This document shows positions 1 to 7,787 of a DNA stretch of 12,388 nt, piece after piece. The notes beneath the pieces were generated by a model, which did not search any database, was not told the origin of the DNA, and saw nothing but the letters and a program-made list of their open reading frames with translations. Each line of letters begins with the position of its first letter. Position 1 is the first letter of the stretch. The stretch is from Erythrobacter donghaensis. Its GTDB lineage: Bacteria; Pseudomonadota; Alphaproteobacteria; Sphingomonadales; Sphingomonadaceae. The position numbers were made by a program, and so were the translations under genes. The stretch spans positions 1 through 12,388 of the forward strand of contig NZ_LSJS01000076.1 of assembly GCF_001557325.1 (NCBI RefSeq). Reading direction: 5' to 3'.

Positions 1-1029
1 CCCGCCGACCCCGACCCGCAGGCCGCGGTGCCGCTCGTCGGCCTTGCGGTGATGGGCGCCGGAATGCCGACCGACGGCTCGATGATCTACCTCTCCCCCG
101 CCCCGCTCTACCACGCCGCGCCGATCGGCTGGTGCTCGGTGGTGCACCGGCTCGGCGGCACGGTGGTGATGATGGAGCGCTTCGACCCCGAAGAGGCGCT
201 CGCGGCGATCGAGAAATACAAGGTGACCGATAGCCAGTGGGTGCCGACCCACTTCGTGCGCTTCCTCAAGCTCGATCCCGCAGTGCGCACCCGCTACGAC
301 CTCTCCAGCCACCAGCGCGCGCTCCACGCCGCCGCGCCCTGCCCGGTGCCGATCAAGCAGGAGATGATCGCCTGGTGGGGCCCGATCGTGAACGAATACT
401 ACGCCGGCAGCGAAGGCATCGGCATGACCCTGATCCGCTCGGCCGACTGGCTCTCCCATCCGGGCAGCGTCGGCAAGGCGATCTACGGCACGCTCCACAT
501 CTGCGGGCCGGACGGCGCGGAAGTCGCGGCGGGCGAGGACGGCCTCATCTATTTCGAGAACGCGCTGCTCCCGACCTATCACAACGACCCCGCCAAGACC
601 GCCGAGGCGATGCACCCCAAGGGCTGGATGACGCTCGGCGACATCGGCCATCTGGATGGCGACGGCTTCCTCTATCTCACCGACCGCAAGAGCCACATGA
701 TCATCAGCGGGGGCGTCAACATCTACCCGCAGGAGATCGAGAACCTGCTGGTCACCCACGCAAAGGTGATGGACGCGGCGGTGATCGGCGCGCCCTGCCC
801 CGACCTCGGCGAGAAGGTGGTGGCGGTGGTCCAGCCGAGGGACATGGCGGATGCCGGCCCCGCGCTGGAGGCGGAGCTGCGCGAATTCCTCGCGCCCTCG
901 CTCTCCAAGATCAAGATGCCCAAGCTGTTCGACTTCCGCCCCGAACTCCCGCGCGAGGCCAACGGCAAGCTCTACAAGCGCGAGCTGCGCGACGAGTATG
1001 CCGCGAAGGCGAAAGAGGCAGCGGAGTGA
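1..1029 (+). CDS. Acyl-CoA ligase (AMP-forming), 3' part only
   Basis: This is the C-terminal part of an ANL-superfamily adenylate-forming enzyme, which activates a carboxylic acid with ATP and joins it to CoA. The reading frame is open from base 1, so the true start and the P-loop-like A3 motif lie upstream; 341 residues are visible. Family motifs seen in order are YYAGSEG near 396-416 (A5-like), GWMTLGDIG near 622-648, DRKSHMIISGGVNIYP near 682-729 (hinge and A8 region) and NGKLYKRELR near 961-990 with the A10 lysine. It ends in a TGA that overlaps the start of the P450 gene, so the two are probably translated together. This suggests one pathway in which an acid is CoA-activated and a related compound is hydroxylated. 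The substrate (fatty, aryl or steroid side-chain acid) cannot be told from the sequence. The family is certain; the specificity is not. Confidence 0.93.
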   Translation, partial: PADPDPQAAVPLVGLAVMGAGMPTDGSMIYLSPAPLYHAAPIGWCSVVHRLGGTVVMMERFDPEEALAAIEKYKVTDSQWVPTHFVRFLKLDPAVRTRYDLSSHQRALHAAAPCPVPIKQEMIAWWGPIVNEYYAGSEGIGMTLIRSADWLSHPGSVGKAIYGTLHICGPDGAEVAAGEDGLIYFENALLPTYHNDPAKTAEAMHPKGWMTLGDIGHLDGDGFLYLTDRKSHMIISGGVNIYPQEIENLLVTHAKVMDAAVIGAPCPDLGEKVVAVVQPRDMADAGPALEAELREFLAPSLSKIKMPKLFDFRPELPREANGKLYKRELRDEYAAKAKEAAE

Positions 1030-2318
1030 GCGGGGAGGCGATCCTCCCGGGCGACATCGCGAGGCGGGTGATCGATCCCCACGCCTATGCCGAATGGGAC
1101 GGGTTGCTCGACACCTTCGATGCCATCCGCGCGAGCACACCGGTCGCCCGCGTCCAGCCCGACACGCCGGGTCTGTTCGACCCGTTCTGGCTTGTCACCC
1201 GCTATGACGACGTGATGCGGATCTCGAAGGACAATGCGGGGTTCCTCAACAACCCGCGCCCTGTCGTCTTCAGCTTCAACCAGGCGATCGCATTCAGCCG
1301 CGCCGCGACGGGATCGAACATGCTGGTCGATTCGCTGGTGGTGTTCGATGCGCCGATCCACCCCAAGTATCGCAAGCTGACCCAGGAATGGTTCATGCCG
1401 AGGAACCTCGCCCGGCTGGAAGGCGAGCTGCGGACGCTGGCCGCCCGGACGGTCGACCGGATGCTGGAACAGGGCAGCGAGGTCGATTTCGTCAAGGAAG
1501 TCTCCGGCCCCTATCCCTTGCGGGTGGTGATGCAGATCCTCGGGGTGCCGCCGGAGGACGAGTTCCGGATGCAGATGCTCACCCAGCAGCTGTTCGGCGG
1601 GCAGGACAAGGACCTGTCGGGCTCCGGGATGGACAAGATGACCCCCGAGCAGGTGGTGCAGATCGTCGCGGGCGCGGTGAAGACCTTCGAGGATTACTTC
1701 GCGCAGCTCGCCGAGGATCGCCGCCGCAATCCCACCGACGACGTCGCCAGCGTCATCGCCAATGCCACGGTGGACGGCCAGCCGCTCCCCCCGCGCGACA
1801 TGGCGGGCTATTACATCATCGTCGCCACCGCCGGGCATGACACCACCAGCGCCAGCACGGCGGGCGCGATGCAGGCCCTCGCCCGCGATCCCGAACAATA
1901 TGCCCGCGTGCGCGCCGACCGCTCGCTGCTCCCCGGCATCGTCGAGGAGGCGATCCGCTGGACCAGCCCCGTCCAGCACTTCATGCGCACCGCGGCCGAG
2001 GACTGCGAGATCGGCGGGCAAGCGATCAAGGCGGGCGACTGGCTGATGATCAACTACGTCGCGGCCAACCACGACCCCGCCCAGTTCCCCGATCCGCGCC
2101 GCTTCGACGCCGCCCGCTCGCCCAACCGCCACCTGGCCTTCGGGGCCGGGGCGCACCAGTGCCTGGGGCTGCACCTCGCGCGGCTCGAGATGCGGATCCT
2201 GTTCGAGGCGATCCTCGACCGCGTGGCGGCGGTCGAACCGGCGGGCGAGGCGAAGCGGGCCAGCAGCACCTTCGTCGGCGGATTGAAGACCCTCCCGCTG
2301 CGGGTGACGCGGTCCTAA
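1026..2318 (+). CDS. Cytochrome P450
   Basis: A soluble bacterial class I-type P450 monooxygenase of 430 residues, which would need a ferredoxin and reductase not encoded here. The hallmarks are present: I-helix AGHDTT at residues 269-274, the K-helix ExxR (EAIR) at 308-311, and the heme loop FGAGAHQCLG with the thiolate ligand at Cys379. No membrane anchor is seen, and the length is normal for soluble bacterial P450s. The frame is open far upstream, but that part is an out-of-frame reading of the ligase gene. The GTG at 1026 overlaps the ligase stop (GTGA) and gives a normal N-terminus, so I chose it. Placement after an acyl-CoA ligase suggests catabolism of a hydrophobic compound such as a terpene, alkane or steroid. 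I cannot assign a CYP family. The stop overlaps the convergent HxlR gene by four bases. Confidence 0.95.
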   Translation: MSGEAILPGDIARRVIDPHAYAEWDGLLDTFDAIRASTPVARVQPDTPGLFDPFWLVTRYDDVMRISKDNAGFLNNPRPVVFSFNQAIAFSRAATGSNMLVDSLVVFDAPIHPKYRKLTQEWFMPRNLARLEGELRTLAARTVDRMLEQGSEVDFVKEVSGPYPLRVVMQILGVPPEDEFRMQMLTQQLFGGQDKDLSGSGMDKMTPEQVVQIVAGAVKTFEDYFAQLAEDRRRNPTDDVASVIANATVDGQPLPPRDMAGYYIIVATAGHDTTSASTAGAMQALARDPEQYARVRADRSLLPGIVEEAIRWTSPVQHFMRTAAEDCEIGGQAIKAGDWLMINYVAANHDPAQFPDPRRFDAARSPNRHLAFGAGAHQCLGLHLARLEMRILFEAILDRVAAVEPAGEAKRASSTFVGGLKTLPLRVTRS

Positions 2319-2707
2319 CTCACCGAAGGCGGGGTCGGGGTTAGCGGGGCGAGCGGCGGCTGCCAGTCCTCCCCGCGCGCGCGCAGCTCGGCCGTGCCCC
2401 ACTCGGCGACCGGCATCAGCACATTGACCAGCGCGCACCCCTTGGGCGTCGCGACATAGAGCACGAACCTTGCATCCTGGCCCGCCACGGTGCTGACCAA
2501 CCCGTCGCGCTGCATCGCCTTCAGCTGGGTCGAGAGCACCTGCTGGCTCACCGCCCCCAACTCGCGGCGCAGCGCGGCAAAGGCGAAAGGGCGCAACGAG
2601 AGCAGATAGAGCGCACGCGCCTTCCACTTACCCCCAACCAGCGCGACGACATGCTCGACCGGGCAGGCGTCCATCGGCGGGCGCTTGGGCTCATAGCTCC
2701 GGGGCAT
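2315..2707 (-). CDS. HxlR-family winged-helix transcriptional regulator
   Basis: A small DNA-binding protein of 130 residues. The HxlR signature is clear: CPVEHVVALVGGKWKARAL near residues 15-33, then the helix-turn-helix with SQQVLSTQLKAMQRDGLV at about 54-71, and a wing and C-terminal helix ending around VAEWG. The single cysteine in the CPV motif (Cys15) matches the position that senses thiol-reactive compounds in some HxlR members such as YodB and HypR; whether it does so here is inference. The ATG at 2707 is used; Met12 (2674) is a possible shorter start. The C-terminal tail is proline-rich and runs into the P450 3' end by four bases. It is divergent from the HD-domain gene, so it may control itself and that gene, or the P450 operon. 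Confidence 0.92.
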   Translation of the reverse strand: MPRSYEPKRPPMDACPVEHVVALVGGKWKARALYLLSLRPFAFAALRRELGAVSQQVLSTQLKAMQRDGLVSTVAGQDARFVLYVATPKGCALVNVLMPVAEWGTAELRARGEDWQPPLAPLTPTPPSVS

Positions 2708-2710
2708 GGT

Positions 2711-2722
2711 CAGAACTTTCTG
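2711..2722. promoter_or_regulatory. Small inverted repeat in the HxlR/HD divergent promoter region
   Basis: CAGAA-CT-TTCTG is a 5-2-5 inverted repeat three bases upstream of the HxlR start codon, in a 94-bp divergent intergenic region (2708-2801) that is clearly more AT-rich than its surroundings. A direct repeat GCTTC-N7-GCTTC follows at about 2729-2745. HxlR proteins bind such dyads as dimers, so this could be an autoregulatory operator. The dyad is short and could occur by chance. I see no convincing -35/-10 pair. Confidence 0.3.
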
Positions 2723-2801
2723 TATCTTGCTTCAAAGATGGCTTCAGGGAGATTTTGTGTCCCGCAAGCCGTGCGCAGCACGCTATCCTGAAACGAGGGC
2801 T

Positions 2802-3356
2802 ATGGACATTATCGAATCTGATGCGGTGGTCGAATCCGAGCTCGCGCGGCTCGCCCCTCGCATCGGCGCGGATCTGCCGGGCTATCGCAACCACATCTAC
2901 CGCGTGCTGACCTATGCGATGCACTTCATGGGCGGCGAGATGCGCTGGCGGCGGCCCTTCGGCTTTGCGCTTGCCTATCATGACGCGGGCATGTGGACCC
3001 ATCGCGAGCTCGCCTATCTCGAGCCCTCGGCGGATCTGGCGGAGGCGGCGCGACGCGAGCACGCGCCCGATCTCGATCCCGCGCTGATCCGCGACCTGAT
3101 CGTCTGGCACCACAAGGCCACGCCCTTCCGGGGGCCGAATGCCGAGGCGGTCAACGCCCTGCGCAAGGCCGACTGGGTCGATGCCAGCCAGGGCATGCTC
3201 AGGAAGGGGCTGACCCGGGCCCAGATCGCCGCCGCCACCGCCGCACTCCCCGCGCACGGCTTTGCCGACACGCTGATGCGGCTCGCGGGCGATCTCAACA
3301 AGGGCAATCGCATGGGGGGTTTGTTGCGGGTGCTACATACGGTATACAGGCTTTGA
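2802..3356 (+). CDS. HD-domain phosphohydrolase-like protein
   Basis: A 184-residue protein with the spacing of metal ligands expected of an HD-domain hydrolase: His31 (NHIYR), His60-Asp61 (AYHDAG) and Asp124 (RKADWVD), plus a WHHK motif at 102-105. Proteins with this fold usually hydrolyse phosphate esters of nucleotides or related small molecules; the substrate cannot be read here. The frame is open back to 2706, but the segment before 2802 is the AT-rich intergenic region and reads as non-protein-like. The ATG at 2802 with an upstream GAGGG is preferred. It is followed 32 bp later by an AraC-type regulator on the same strand. No signal peptide or membrane segment is seen, so a cytosolic location is likely. 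Confidence 0.82.
   Translation: MDIIESDAVVESELARLAPRIGADLPGYRNHIYRVLTYAMHFMGGEMRWRRPFGFALAYHDAGMWTHRELAYLEPSADLAEAARREHAPDLDPALIRDLIVWHHKATPFRGPNAEAVNALRKADWVDASQGMLRKGLTRAQIAAATAALPAHGFADTLMRLAGDLNKGNRMGGLLRVLHTVYRL
3321..3348 (+). promoter_or_regulatory. Possible internal promoter for the AraC-type gene
   Basis: TTGTTG at 3321-3326, a 16-bp spacer and TATACA at 3343-3348 lie within the last codons of the HD-domain gene, about 40 bp before the AraC-type start. The -10 matches the sigma-70 consensus at four of six positions and stands out in this GC-rich sequence. The -35 is a poor match, so this is tentative. Confidence 0.3.
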
Positions 3357-3388
3357 ACTGACGCATTGGACAAGGGGGAAGTGCGGTC

Positions 3389-4327
3389 ATGTCGATCCTC
3401 GAGCATTGGGCTGTGACCGGCGGGCCGGGGCGCACGCAGGAGCAACTGGGGGACGAGATCGTCTTCGTCAGGCACCGCCACACCGGGCTTGCGCTGATGG
3501 TCGCCGTGCCCGATCACGATGGCGGGCCGCAGATCGTGACACTGCAGGATCCCGCCCGCGATGTGGTGATCGTCACCCGCGGGAGCATGTTCCCGATGAA
3601 GGTGACGCTCGATGGGCAGGCCGTCGAGTGCGGCCCCCATTCGAGCGACCGCGTGACCTTCATCCGGGCCGGCACGCGGATGGTGCTCGAATACACGCGC
3701 GATTGCTCGATGCTCTGCGTGCTGATCGTGCCCGCCGGACGGCTGGCGGCGATGCGCGCGGAAGGCGCCCCGCTGCCGGGATCGTTCGGCCTGCGCGACG
3801 ATCCCGCGCTCGGCGAATTGGCGCACGCCGTCGGTCGCCTGGTGCTGCGTCAGAGCGAGGCCGACAATGCCCTGATCGAACAGGCCACCGCCCGGCTCGC
3901 GGCGGGCTTCCACGACGGCGCCCCGGATGACCACGGGCAGCCGGATTTGCGCATCGCGCTGCCCCCGCACAAGCTGCGCCGGGTGCTCGCCCATATCGAC
4001 GCGAACTTGGACCGCCAGATCACCCTGCGCGAGCTGGCCGAGCTCGCGCACCTCTCACCCTACCACTTCGCGCGGGTGTTCAAGCACGCCACCGGCCGCG
4101 CGCCCTATGACCACGTGCGCTGGCGGCGGATCACCCGCAGCACCGCGCTGGTCGCGCGCTCGGAGCTCAAGATCGCGGAGATCTCCGCCTCGACCGGCTT
4201 TGCCAGCGCCGCCCATTTCAGCAACGCCTTCCAGCGCGCCGCGGGCATCCCCCCGCTGCAGTTCCGCCGCGTGGTGCGCCCGCGGCTGCTGAGCGGGCGC
4301 AGCTTCGGCTCCCGACAGGGGCATTGA
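3389..4327 (+). CDS. AraC-family transcriptional regulator
   Basis: A 312-residue regulator with an N-terminal cupin-like sensing region (about 1-185) and a C-terminal double helix-turn-helix (about 195-295). The AraC/XylS signature is visible: ITLRELAELAHLSPYHFARVFK in the first motif (211-232) and KIAEISASTGFASAAHFSNAFQRAAGIPP in the second (261-289). The start ATG has a good upstream AGGGGGAA. The ligand is unknown. It sits after the HD gene and before yqiJK on the same strand, with 109 bp separating it from yqiJ. A tandem repeat in that gap could be its binding site (inference). The family call is firm; the target is not. Confidence 0.93.
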   Translation: MSILEHWAVTGGPGRTQEQLGDEIVFVRHRHTGLALMVAVPDHDGGPQIVTLQDPARDVVIVTRGSMFPMKVTLDGQAVECGPHSSDRVTFIRAGTRMVLEYTRDCSMLCVLIVPAGRLAAMRAEGAPLPGSFGLRDDPALGELAHAVGRLVLRQSEADNALIEQATARLAAGFHDGAPDDHGQPDLRIALPPHKLRRVLAHIDANLDRQITLRELAELAHLSPYHFARVFKHATGRAPYDHVRWRRITRSTALVARSELKIAEISASTGFASAAHFSNAFQRAAGIPPLQFRRVVRPRLLSGRSFGSRQGH

Positions 4328-4338
4328 CGCGGCCGCGT

Positions 4339-4360
4339 GCCGATTTTTCGCCGATTTTCC
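4339..4360. repeat. Tandem 11-bp direct repeat upstream of yqiJ
   Basis: GCCGATTTTTC at 4339-4349 is followed immediately by GCCGATTTTCC at 4350-4360, identical at ten of eleven positions. The period is about one helical turn, so both copies face the same side of the DNA. It lies between the AraC-type gene and yqiJ and abuts the possible -35 at 4361. AraC-family proteins commonly bind direct repeats next to the -35, so it could be an activator site. Confidence 0.45.
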
Positions 4361-4389
4361 TGTTACAGCGCGGCAGCTTGTCCTAGATT
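4361..4389 (+). promoter_or_regulatory. Possible promoter for yqiJK
   Basis: TGTTAC at 4361-4366, a 17-bp spacer and TAGATT at 4384-4389 (four of six matches to the -10 consensus) lie 47 bp before the yqiJ start. The -35 is weak, which would fit an activator-dependent promoter. This is a pattern match only. Confidence 0.3.
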
Positions 4390-4436
4390 TCCCGCATGGG
4401 ATACGGTCTTCGCCTTGCCATGCGGGGCTGCGCGGC

Positions 4437-5060
4437 ATGAGCCTGCTCGCGGCGCACAACCTGCCTTTCGTCCTCGCGCTCGCCGCGCTGGCGCTGATCG
4501 CGCTCGTGCAGATCACGGGCCTCGGCGACGTGCTCGAGGGTGATGCCGATACGGGCGGCGGGCTCGAGCTGGGCGGCTTCGGCGATGCGCTGACCGCGCT
4601 GCTCGGCCTCGGGCGGGTGCCGCTGCTGATCTGGCTGGCGAGCCTGCTGCTGGTGTTCGGCAGCATCGGCCTCATCGGTCAGGCGTGGATCGCGGACCTG
4701 CTGGGCGCCCCGCTCTCCGCCGGATGGGCGGTGCTGGCGGCGGGCGCTGCCGCGCTGCCGCTCAACAGCCTCGCGATGCGTCCGCTTGCCGCCGTGATGC
4801 CCAAGGACGAAACCACCGCGATCGCGCTCGATGAGCTGGTTCGGCGCGATGCCGAGATCCAGATCGGCACCGCCCGCGCCGGTTCGCCCGCCCGCGCCCG
4901 CGTGATCGACCGCCACGGGCAGGCGCACAACGTCATGGTCGAACCCCATGACGCTTCAATCGAATTGCGGGCGGGTGACACCGTCCTGCTGGTCCGCCGC
5001 GAGGGCGAGACCTTCTTTGCCGTTCAATATGAAAGCCCGCTGCTCGGGCTGGGAAGCTGA
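4437..5060 (+). CDS. yqiJ: YqiJ-like inner-membrane protein with C-terminal OB/NfeD-like domain
   Basis: A 207-residue membrane protein with three hydrophobic segments (about 10-28, 60-82 and 95-113) and a soluble C-terminal beta-rich domain (about 138-200, including RARVIDRHGQAHNVMVEP) of the OB-fold/NfeD-like type. YqiJ-type proteins are encoded beside flotillins and are thought to act with them in the membrane. That is the arrangement here: the flotillin gene begins 11 bp downstream and its ribosome-binding site overlaps the yqiJ stop. The identification rests on topology plus this neighbour. The start ATG at 4437 has only a weak upstream purine signal, but no better in-frame start is present. 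Confidence 0.85.
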   Translation: MSLLAAHNLPFVLALAALALIALVQITGLGDVLEGDADTGGGLELGGFGDALTALLGLGRVPLLIWLASLLLVFGSIGLIGQAWIADLLGAPLSAGWAVLAAGAAALPLNSLAMRPLAAVMPKDETTAIALDELVRRDAEIQIGTARAGSPARARVIDRHGQAHNVMVEPHDASIELRAGDTVLLVRREGETFFAVQYESPLLGLGS

Positions 5061-5071
5061 GGGGAACGCCA

Positions 5072-6871
5072 ATGTCTCTGACCACCACCACCGCGGGCGA
5101 GGTCGCCACCACCGGCGATCTGGCGGCCTCCACCGGGGGACTCATCACCTACGGCGTCGTCGGGGTCAGCGCCCTCGTCTTCGTCGTGGTGTTCTTCGCC
5201 TTCCTCGTCCGGCTCTACCGCCGCGCGACCAAGGAGACCGCTTTCGTGCGCACGGGCCTTGGCGGCGAGAAGGTGGTGATGAACGGGGGCGCGCTGGTCT
5301 TCCCGGTGTTCCACGAGGCGATGCCGGTCAACATGAACACGCTGGTGCTGCCGGTGGTGCGGCGCGACAACGAGGCGCTGATCACGCTCGACCGCCTGCG
5401 GATCGACGTGAAGGCGGAATTCTACGTCCGCGTCCGCCCCGATGCGCAGGCCATCGCGATGGCCGCGCAGACATTGGGCCAGCGCACGATGCAGCCCGAT
5501 CTGCTGAAGGACCTCGTCGAGGGCAAGTTCGTCGATGCGCTGCGCTCGGTCGCGGCGGGGATGACGATGAACGAGCTCCACGAACAGCGCGCTGATTTCG
5601 TGCAGAAGGTGCAGCAGGTCTCGTCCAACGACCTCGCGATGAACGGTCTGGAGCTCGAGTCGGTGTCGCTGACCGGCCTCGACCAGACCAGCATCGAACA
5701 CTTCAACGCCAACAACGCCTTTGACGCCGAAGGCCTCACCAAGCTCACCGAGCAGATCGAGGCGAGGAAGAAGCTGCGCAACGACATCGAGCAGGACACC
5801 CGCGTCCAGATCGAGACCAAGAACCTCGAAGCCAGCAAGAAGAGCTTCGAGATCAGCCGCGAGCAGGAATATGCGCGGCTCGAGCAGGAGCGCGAGGTCG
5901 AGGTGCGGCGCGCGGCGCAGGCGGCGGAAATCGCCCGCGAACAGGCCGAGCGCAATCGCGAGGCCGAAGCCGCACGGATCGAGGCCAAGAAGCAGGTCGA
6001 TGCCCAGCAGATCGAGGCCGACCGGCTGGTCGAGGAAGCGCGCATCATCCAGCAGCGCGCGCTCGAGATCGCCCGGCAGGAACAGCAGATCGCGGTGCAG
6101 AACAAGAGCCGCGAGGAAAGCCAGGCCAAGGCGCTGGCCGACGAGGCCCGCGCCAAGGCGGTCGAGGCCGAGGAACGCGTCGCCACCGCGCGCGAGCGCG
6201 AGATCGCCGAGCGCCAGAAGACCATCGAGCTGATCGAGGCCGCCAAGCAGGCCGAGCGCGATGCGATCGGGGTCAAGGTCCAGGCCGAGGCGGAAAAGGA
6301 CGCCGCGGCGAACCGCGCGCAGGCACTCAAGCTCGAAGCGCAGGGCGAGGCCGAGGCCGAGAAGCTGCGCGCCGAGGCTGCGGCAGTGCGCTTCGAGGTC
6401 GAGGCCGCGGGCCAGCGCGCGATCAACGAGGCGGCGAACATCCTTTCGAGCGACCAGATCAGCCTCCAGACCAAGCTCGCGCTGCTCAAGGTGCTGCCCG
6501 AGGTCATCCGCGAGAGCGCCAAGCCGATGGAGGCGATCGATTCGATCAAGATCGTGCAGGTCGACGGGCTCACCAATGGCGGCCGCGCGGCCAATGATGG
6601 CGGCACGGGCGGTTCGGGTGGCGGCTCCGGATCGGGCAATCTCGCCAGCGACGCGGTGGCCGCCGCGCTCGCCTACCGCGCGCAGGCGCCGGTGCTCGAC
6701 GGGCTGATGAAGGAACTGGGGCTCGACGGATCGTCGCTCTCGGGGCTGGTGAAGGGTGCCGCCGAAGCCGAAGGCGAGGCGGCTCCCGCCCCCGCCAAGC
6801 CCGCGCCGCGCAGGGCCATCACCCGCGACAATGATGCGGATGACACCCCGACCGGCGAGGCAGCGGAATAG
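5072..6871 (+). CDS. yqiK: Flotillin (SPFH-domain) family protein, YqiK-like
   Basis: A 599-residue membrane scaffold protein. A threonine-rich N-terminus is followed by one transmembrane segment (about 24-47), an SPFH/band-7 domain (about 50-215, with RTGLGGEKVVMNGGALVFP) and a very long Glu/Ala/Arg-rich coiled coil (about 225-460). It ends with the conserved helix ILSSDQISLQTKLALLKVLPE and a glycine/serine-rich linker (about 515-540) leading to an acidic tail. Flotillins form large oligomers at membrane microdomains and have been linked to membrane fluidity and envelope stress. GAGGGGAA at 5059-5066 gives a strong ribosome-binding site and fixes the start. It is cotranscribed with yqiJ. The tail after residue 515 is low-complexity and looks lineage-specific. 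The family call is secure; the physiological role here is inferred. Confidence 0.95.
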   Translation: MSLTTTTAGEVATTGDLAASTGGLITYGVVGVSALVFVVVFFAFLVRLYRRATKETAFVRTGLGGEKVVMNGGALVFPVFHEAMPVNMNTLVLPVVRRDNEALITLDRLRIDVKAEFYVRVRPDAQAIAMAAQTLGQRTMQPDLLKDLVEGKFVDALRSVAAGMTMNELHEQRADFVQKVQQVSSNDLAMNGLELESVSLTGLDQTSIEHFNANNAFDAEGLTKLTEQIEARKKLRNDIEQDTRVQIETKNLEASKKSFEISREQEYARLEQEREVEVRRAAQAAEIAREQAERNREAEAARIEAKKQVDAQQIEADRLVEEARIIQQRALEIARQEQQIAVQNKSREESQAKALADEARAKAVEAEERVATAREREIAERQKTIELIEAAKQAERDAIGVKVQAEAEKDAAANRAQALKLEAQGEAEAEKLRAEAAAVRFEVEAAGQRAINEAANILSSDQISLQTKLALLKVLPEVIRESAKPMEAIDSIKIVQVDGLTNGGRAANDGGTGGSGGGSGSGNLASDAVAAALAYRAQAPVLDGLMKELGLDGSSLSGLVKGAAEAEGEAAPAPAKPAPRRAITRDNDADDTPTGEAAE

Positions 6872-6880
6872 CGAAGGTGA

Positions 6881-6903
6881 GAGGGGCGGCGCTGCTGCCC
6901 CTC
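6881..6903. terminator. Bidirectional terminator hairpin between yqiK and galU
   Basis: GAGGGGCGGC pairs with GCTGCCCCTC around a three-base loop (10-bp stem with one G-T pair). It sits ten bases after the yqiK stop and six bases past the galU stop, between convergent genes. No U-tract follows on either strand, so the termination mode is uncertain, but position and stability fit. Confidence 0.65.
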
Positions 6904-6908
6904 GCGCG

Positions 6909-7787
6909 CTACTTCAGCAGATCCAGCGCAATCGCGCGCACCTCGGCGCCCATGTCGGGCCGCGACAGGGCGATCGCGAGAGTGGCCTGCACGAAACCGA
7001 CCTTGCTCCCGCAGTCGTAGCGCGCGCCGTCGAAGGTGACGGCGTGGAACGGCTGGGTGCCGATCATCTTCGCCATCGCGTCGGTCAGCTGGATCTCGCC
7101 GCCAGCGCCCTTGCCCTGGTTCTCGAGCACCCGCATCACCTCGGGCTGGAGGATGTAGCGGCCCGAGACGATCTTGTTGGAGGGCGCCTGGTCGCGCGGC
7201 GGCTTCTCGACGAGGCCCTTCACCTCGGTCAGCGCGCCGTTCACCGCGCCCGGATCGATCACGCCGTAGCTGGAGACCTGCTCCATCGGCACTTCGAGCA
7301 CCGAGATGAGGTTGCCGCCGACCTGCTCGTAGGCCTCCACCATCTGCTTCATGCAGCCGGTGCCGCCCTCCTTCGCCACCATCAGCTCGTCGGGGAGGAA
7401 GATCGCGAAGGGCTCGTCACCCACGATCGCGCGCGCGCACCAGATCGCGTGGCCTAGACCCAAGGGCACCTGCTGGCGCACCGCGATCACGTCGCCCGGG
7501 GTGGCGCGGGTCGGCTCGAGGATGGCGAGGTCCTTGCCGCGCTCGGTCATGGTCTGCTCGAGTTCGAAGGCGATGTCGAAATGCTCGACGATCCCGGTCT
7601 TGCCGCGCCCGGTGACGAGGATCAGCTGCTCGATCCCCGCCTCGCGCGCCTCGTCGACCGCGTACTGGATCAGCGGGCGGTCCACCACCGGCAGCAGTTC
7701 CTTGGGGACGACCTTGGTCGCGGGCAGGAAGCGGGTGCCGAGACCGGCGACGGGGAAAACGGCTTTGCGGATCGGCTTGGGAGACAT
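6909..7787 (-). CDS. galU: UTP-glucose-1-phosphate uridylyltransferase
   Basis: GalU makes UDP-glucose from UTP and glucose-1-phosphate in the cytosol, supplying exopolysaccharide, lipopolysaccharide and glycolipid synthesis. The 292-residue product has the nucleotide-binding signature FPVAGLGTRFLPATKVVPKE at 11-30, KELLPVVDRPLIQYAVDEA at 29-47, LPDEL at 131-135, VEKP at 193-196 and GEIQLTDA at 230-237, all typical of bacterial GalU. The frame continues upstream to a TTG at 7862, but the ATG at 7787 gives the standard N-terminus (MSPKPIRKAVFPVAG) with GAGAG seven bases upstream, so I chose it. It is convergent with yqiK and divergent from murA. Confidence 0.96.
   Translation of the reverse strand: MSPKPIRKAVFPVAGLGTRFLPATKVVPKELLPVVDRPLIQYAVDEAREAGIEQLILVTGRGKTGIVEHFDIAFELEQTMTERGKDLAILEPTRATPGDVIAVRQQVPLGLGHAIWCARAIVGDEPFAIFLPDELMVAKEGGTGCMKQMVEAYEQVGGNLISVLEVPMEQVSSYGVIDPGAVNGALTEVKGLVEKPPRDQAPSNKIVSGRYILQPEVMRVLENQGKGAGGEIQLTDAMAKMIGTQPFHAVTFDGARYDCGSKVGFVQATLAIALSRPDMGAEVRAIALDLLK

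Noticed and set aside
237..1025. In-frame open extension of the P450 upstream through the ligase gene
   Set aside because: It is an out-of-frame reading of the ligase, very rich in Arg, Gly and Pro, and P450 N-termini do not look like this; the GTG at 1026 gives a normal length.
972..2627. 551-codon minus-strand open frame opposite the P450
   Set aside because: High GC leaves few stops in antisense frames; the composition is Arg/Gly/His-rich with no domain, and the plus-strand P450 has every family motif.
2706..2801. N-terminal extension of the HD protein
   Set aside because: It covers the AT-rich divergent promoter region and lacks a ribosome-binding site; ATG 2802 is better supported.
5422..6639. 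405-codon minus-strand open frame opposite yqiK
   Set aside because: It is the Ser/Ala/Arg-rich antisense of a coiled-coil gene; low complexity and no family features.
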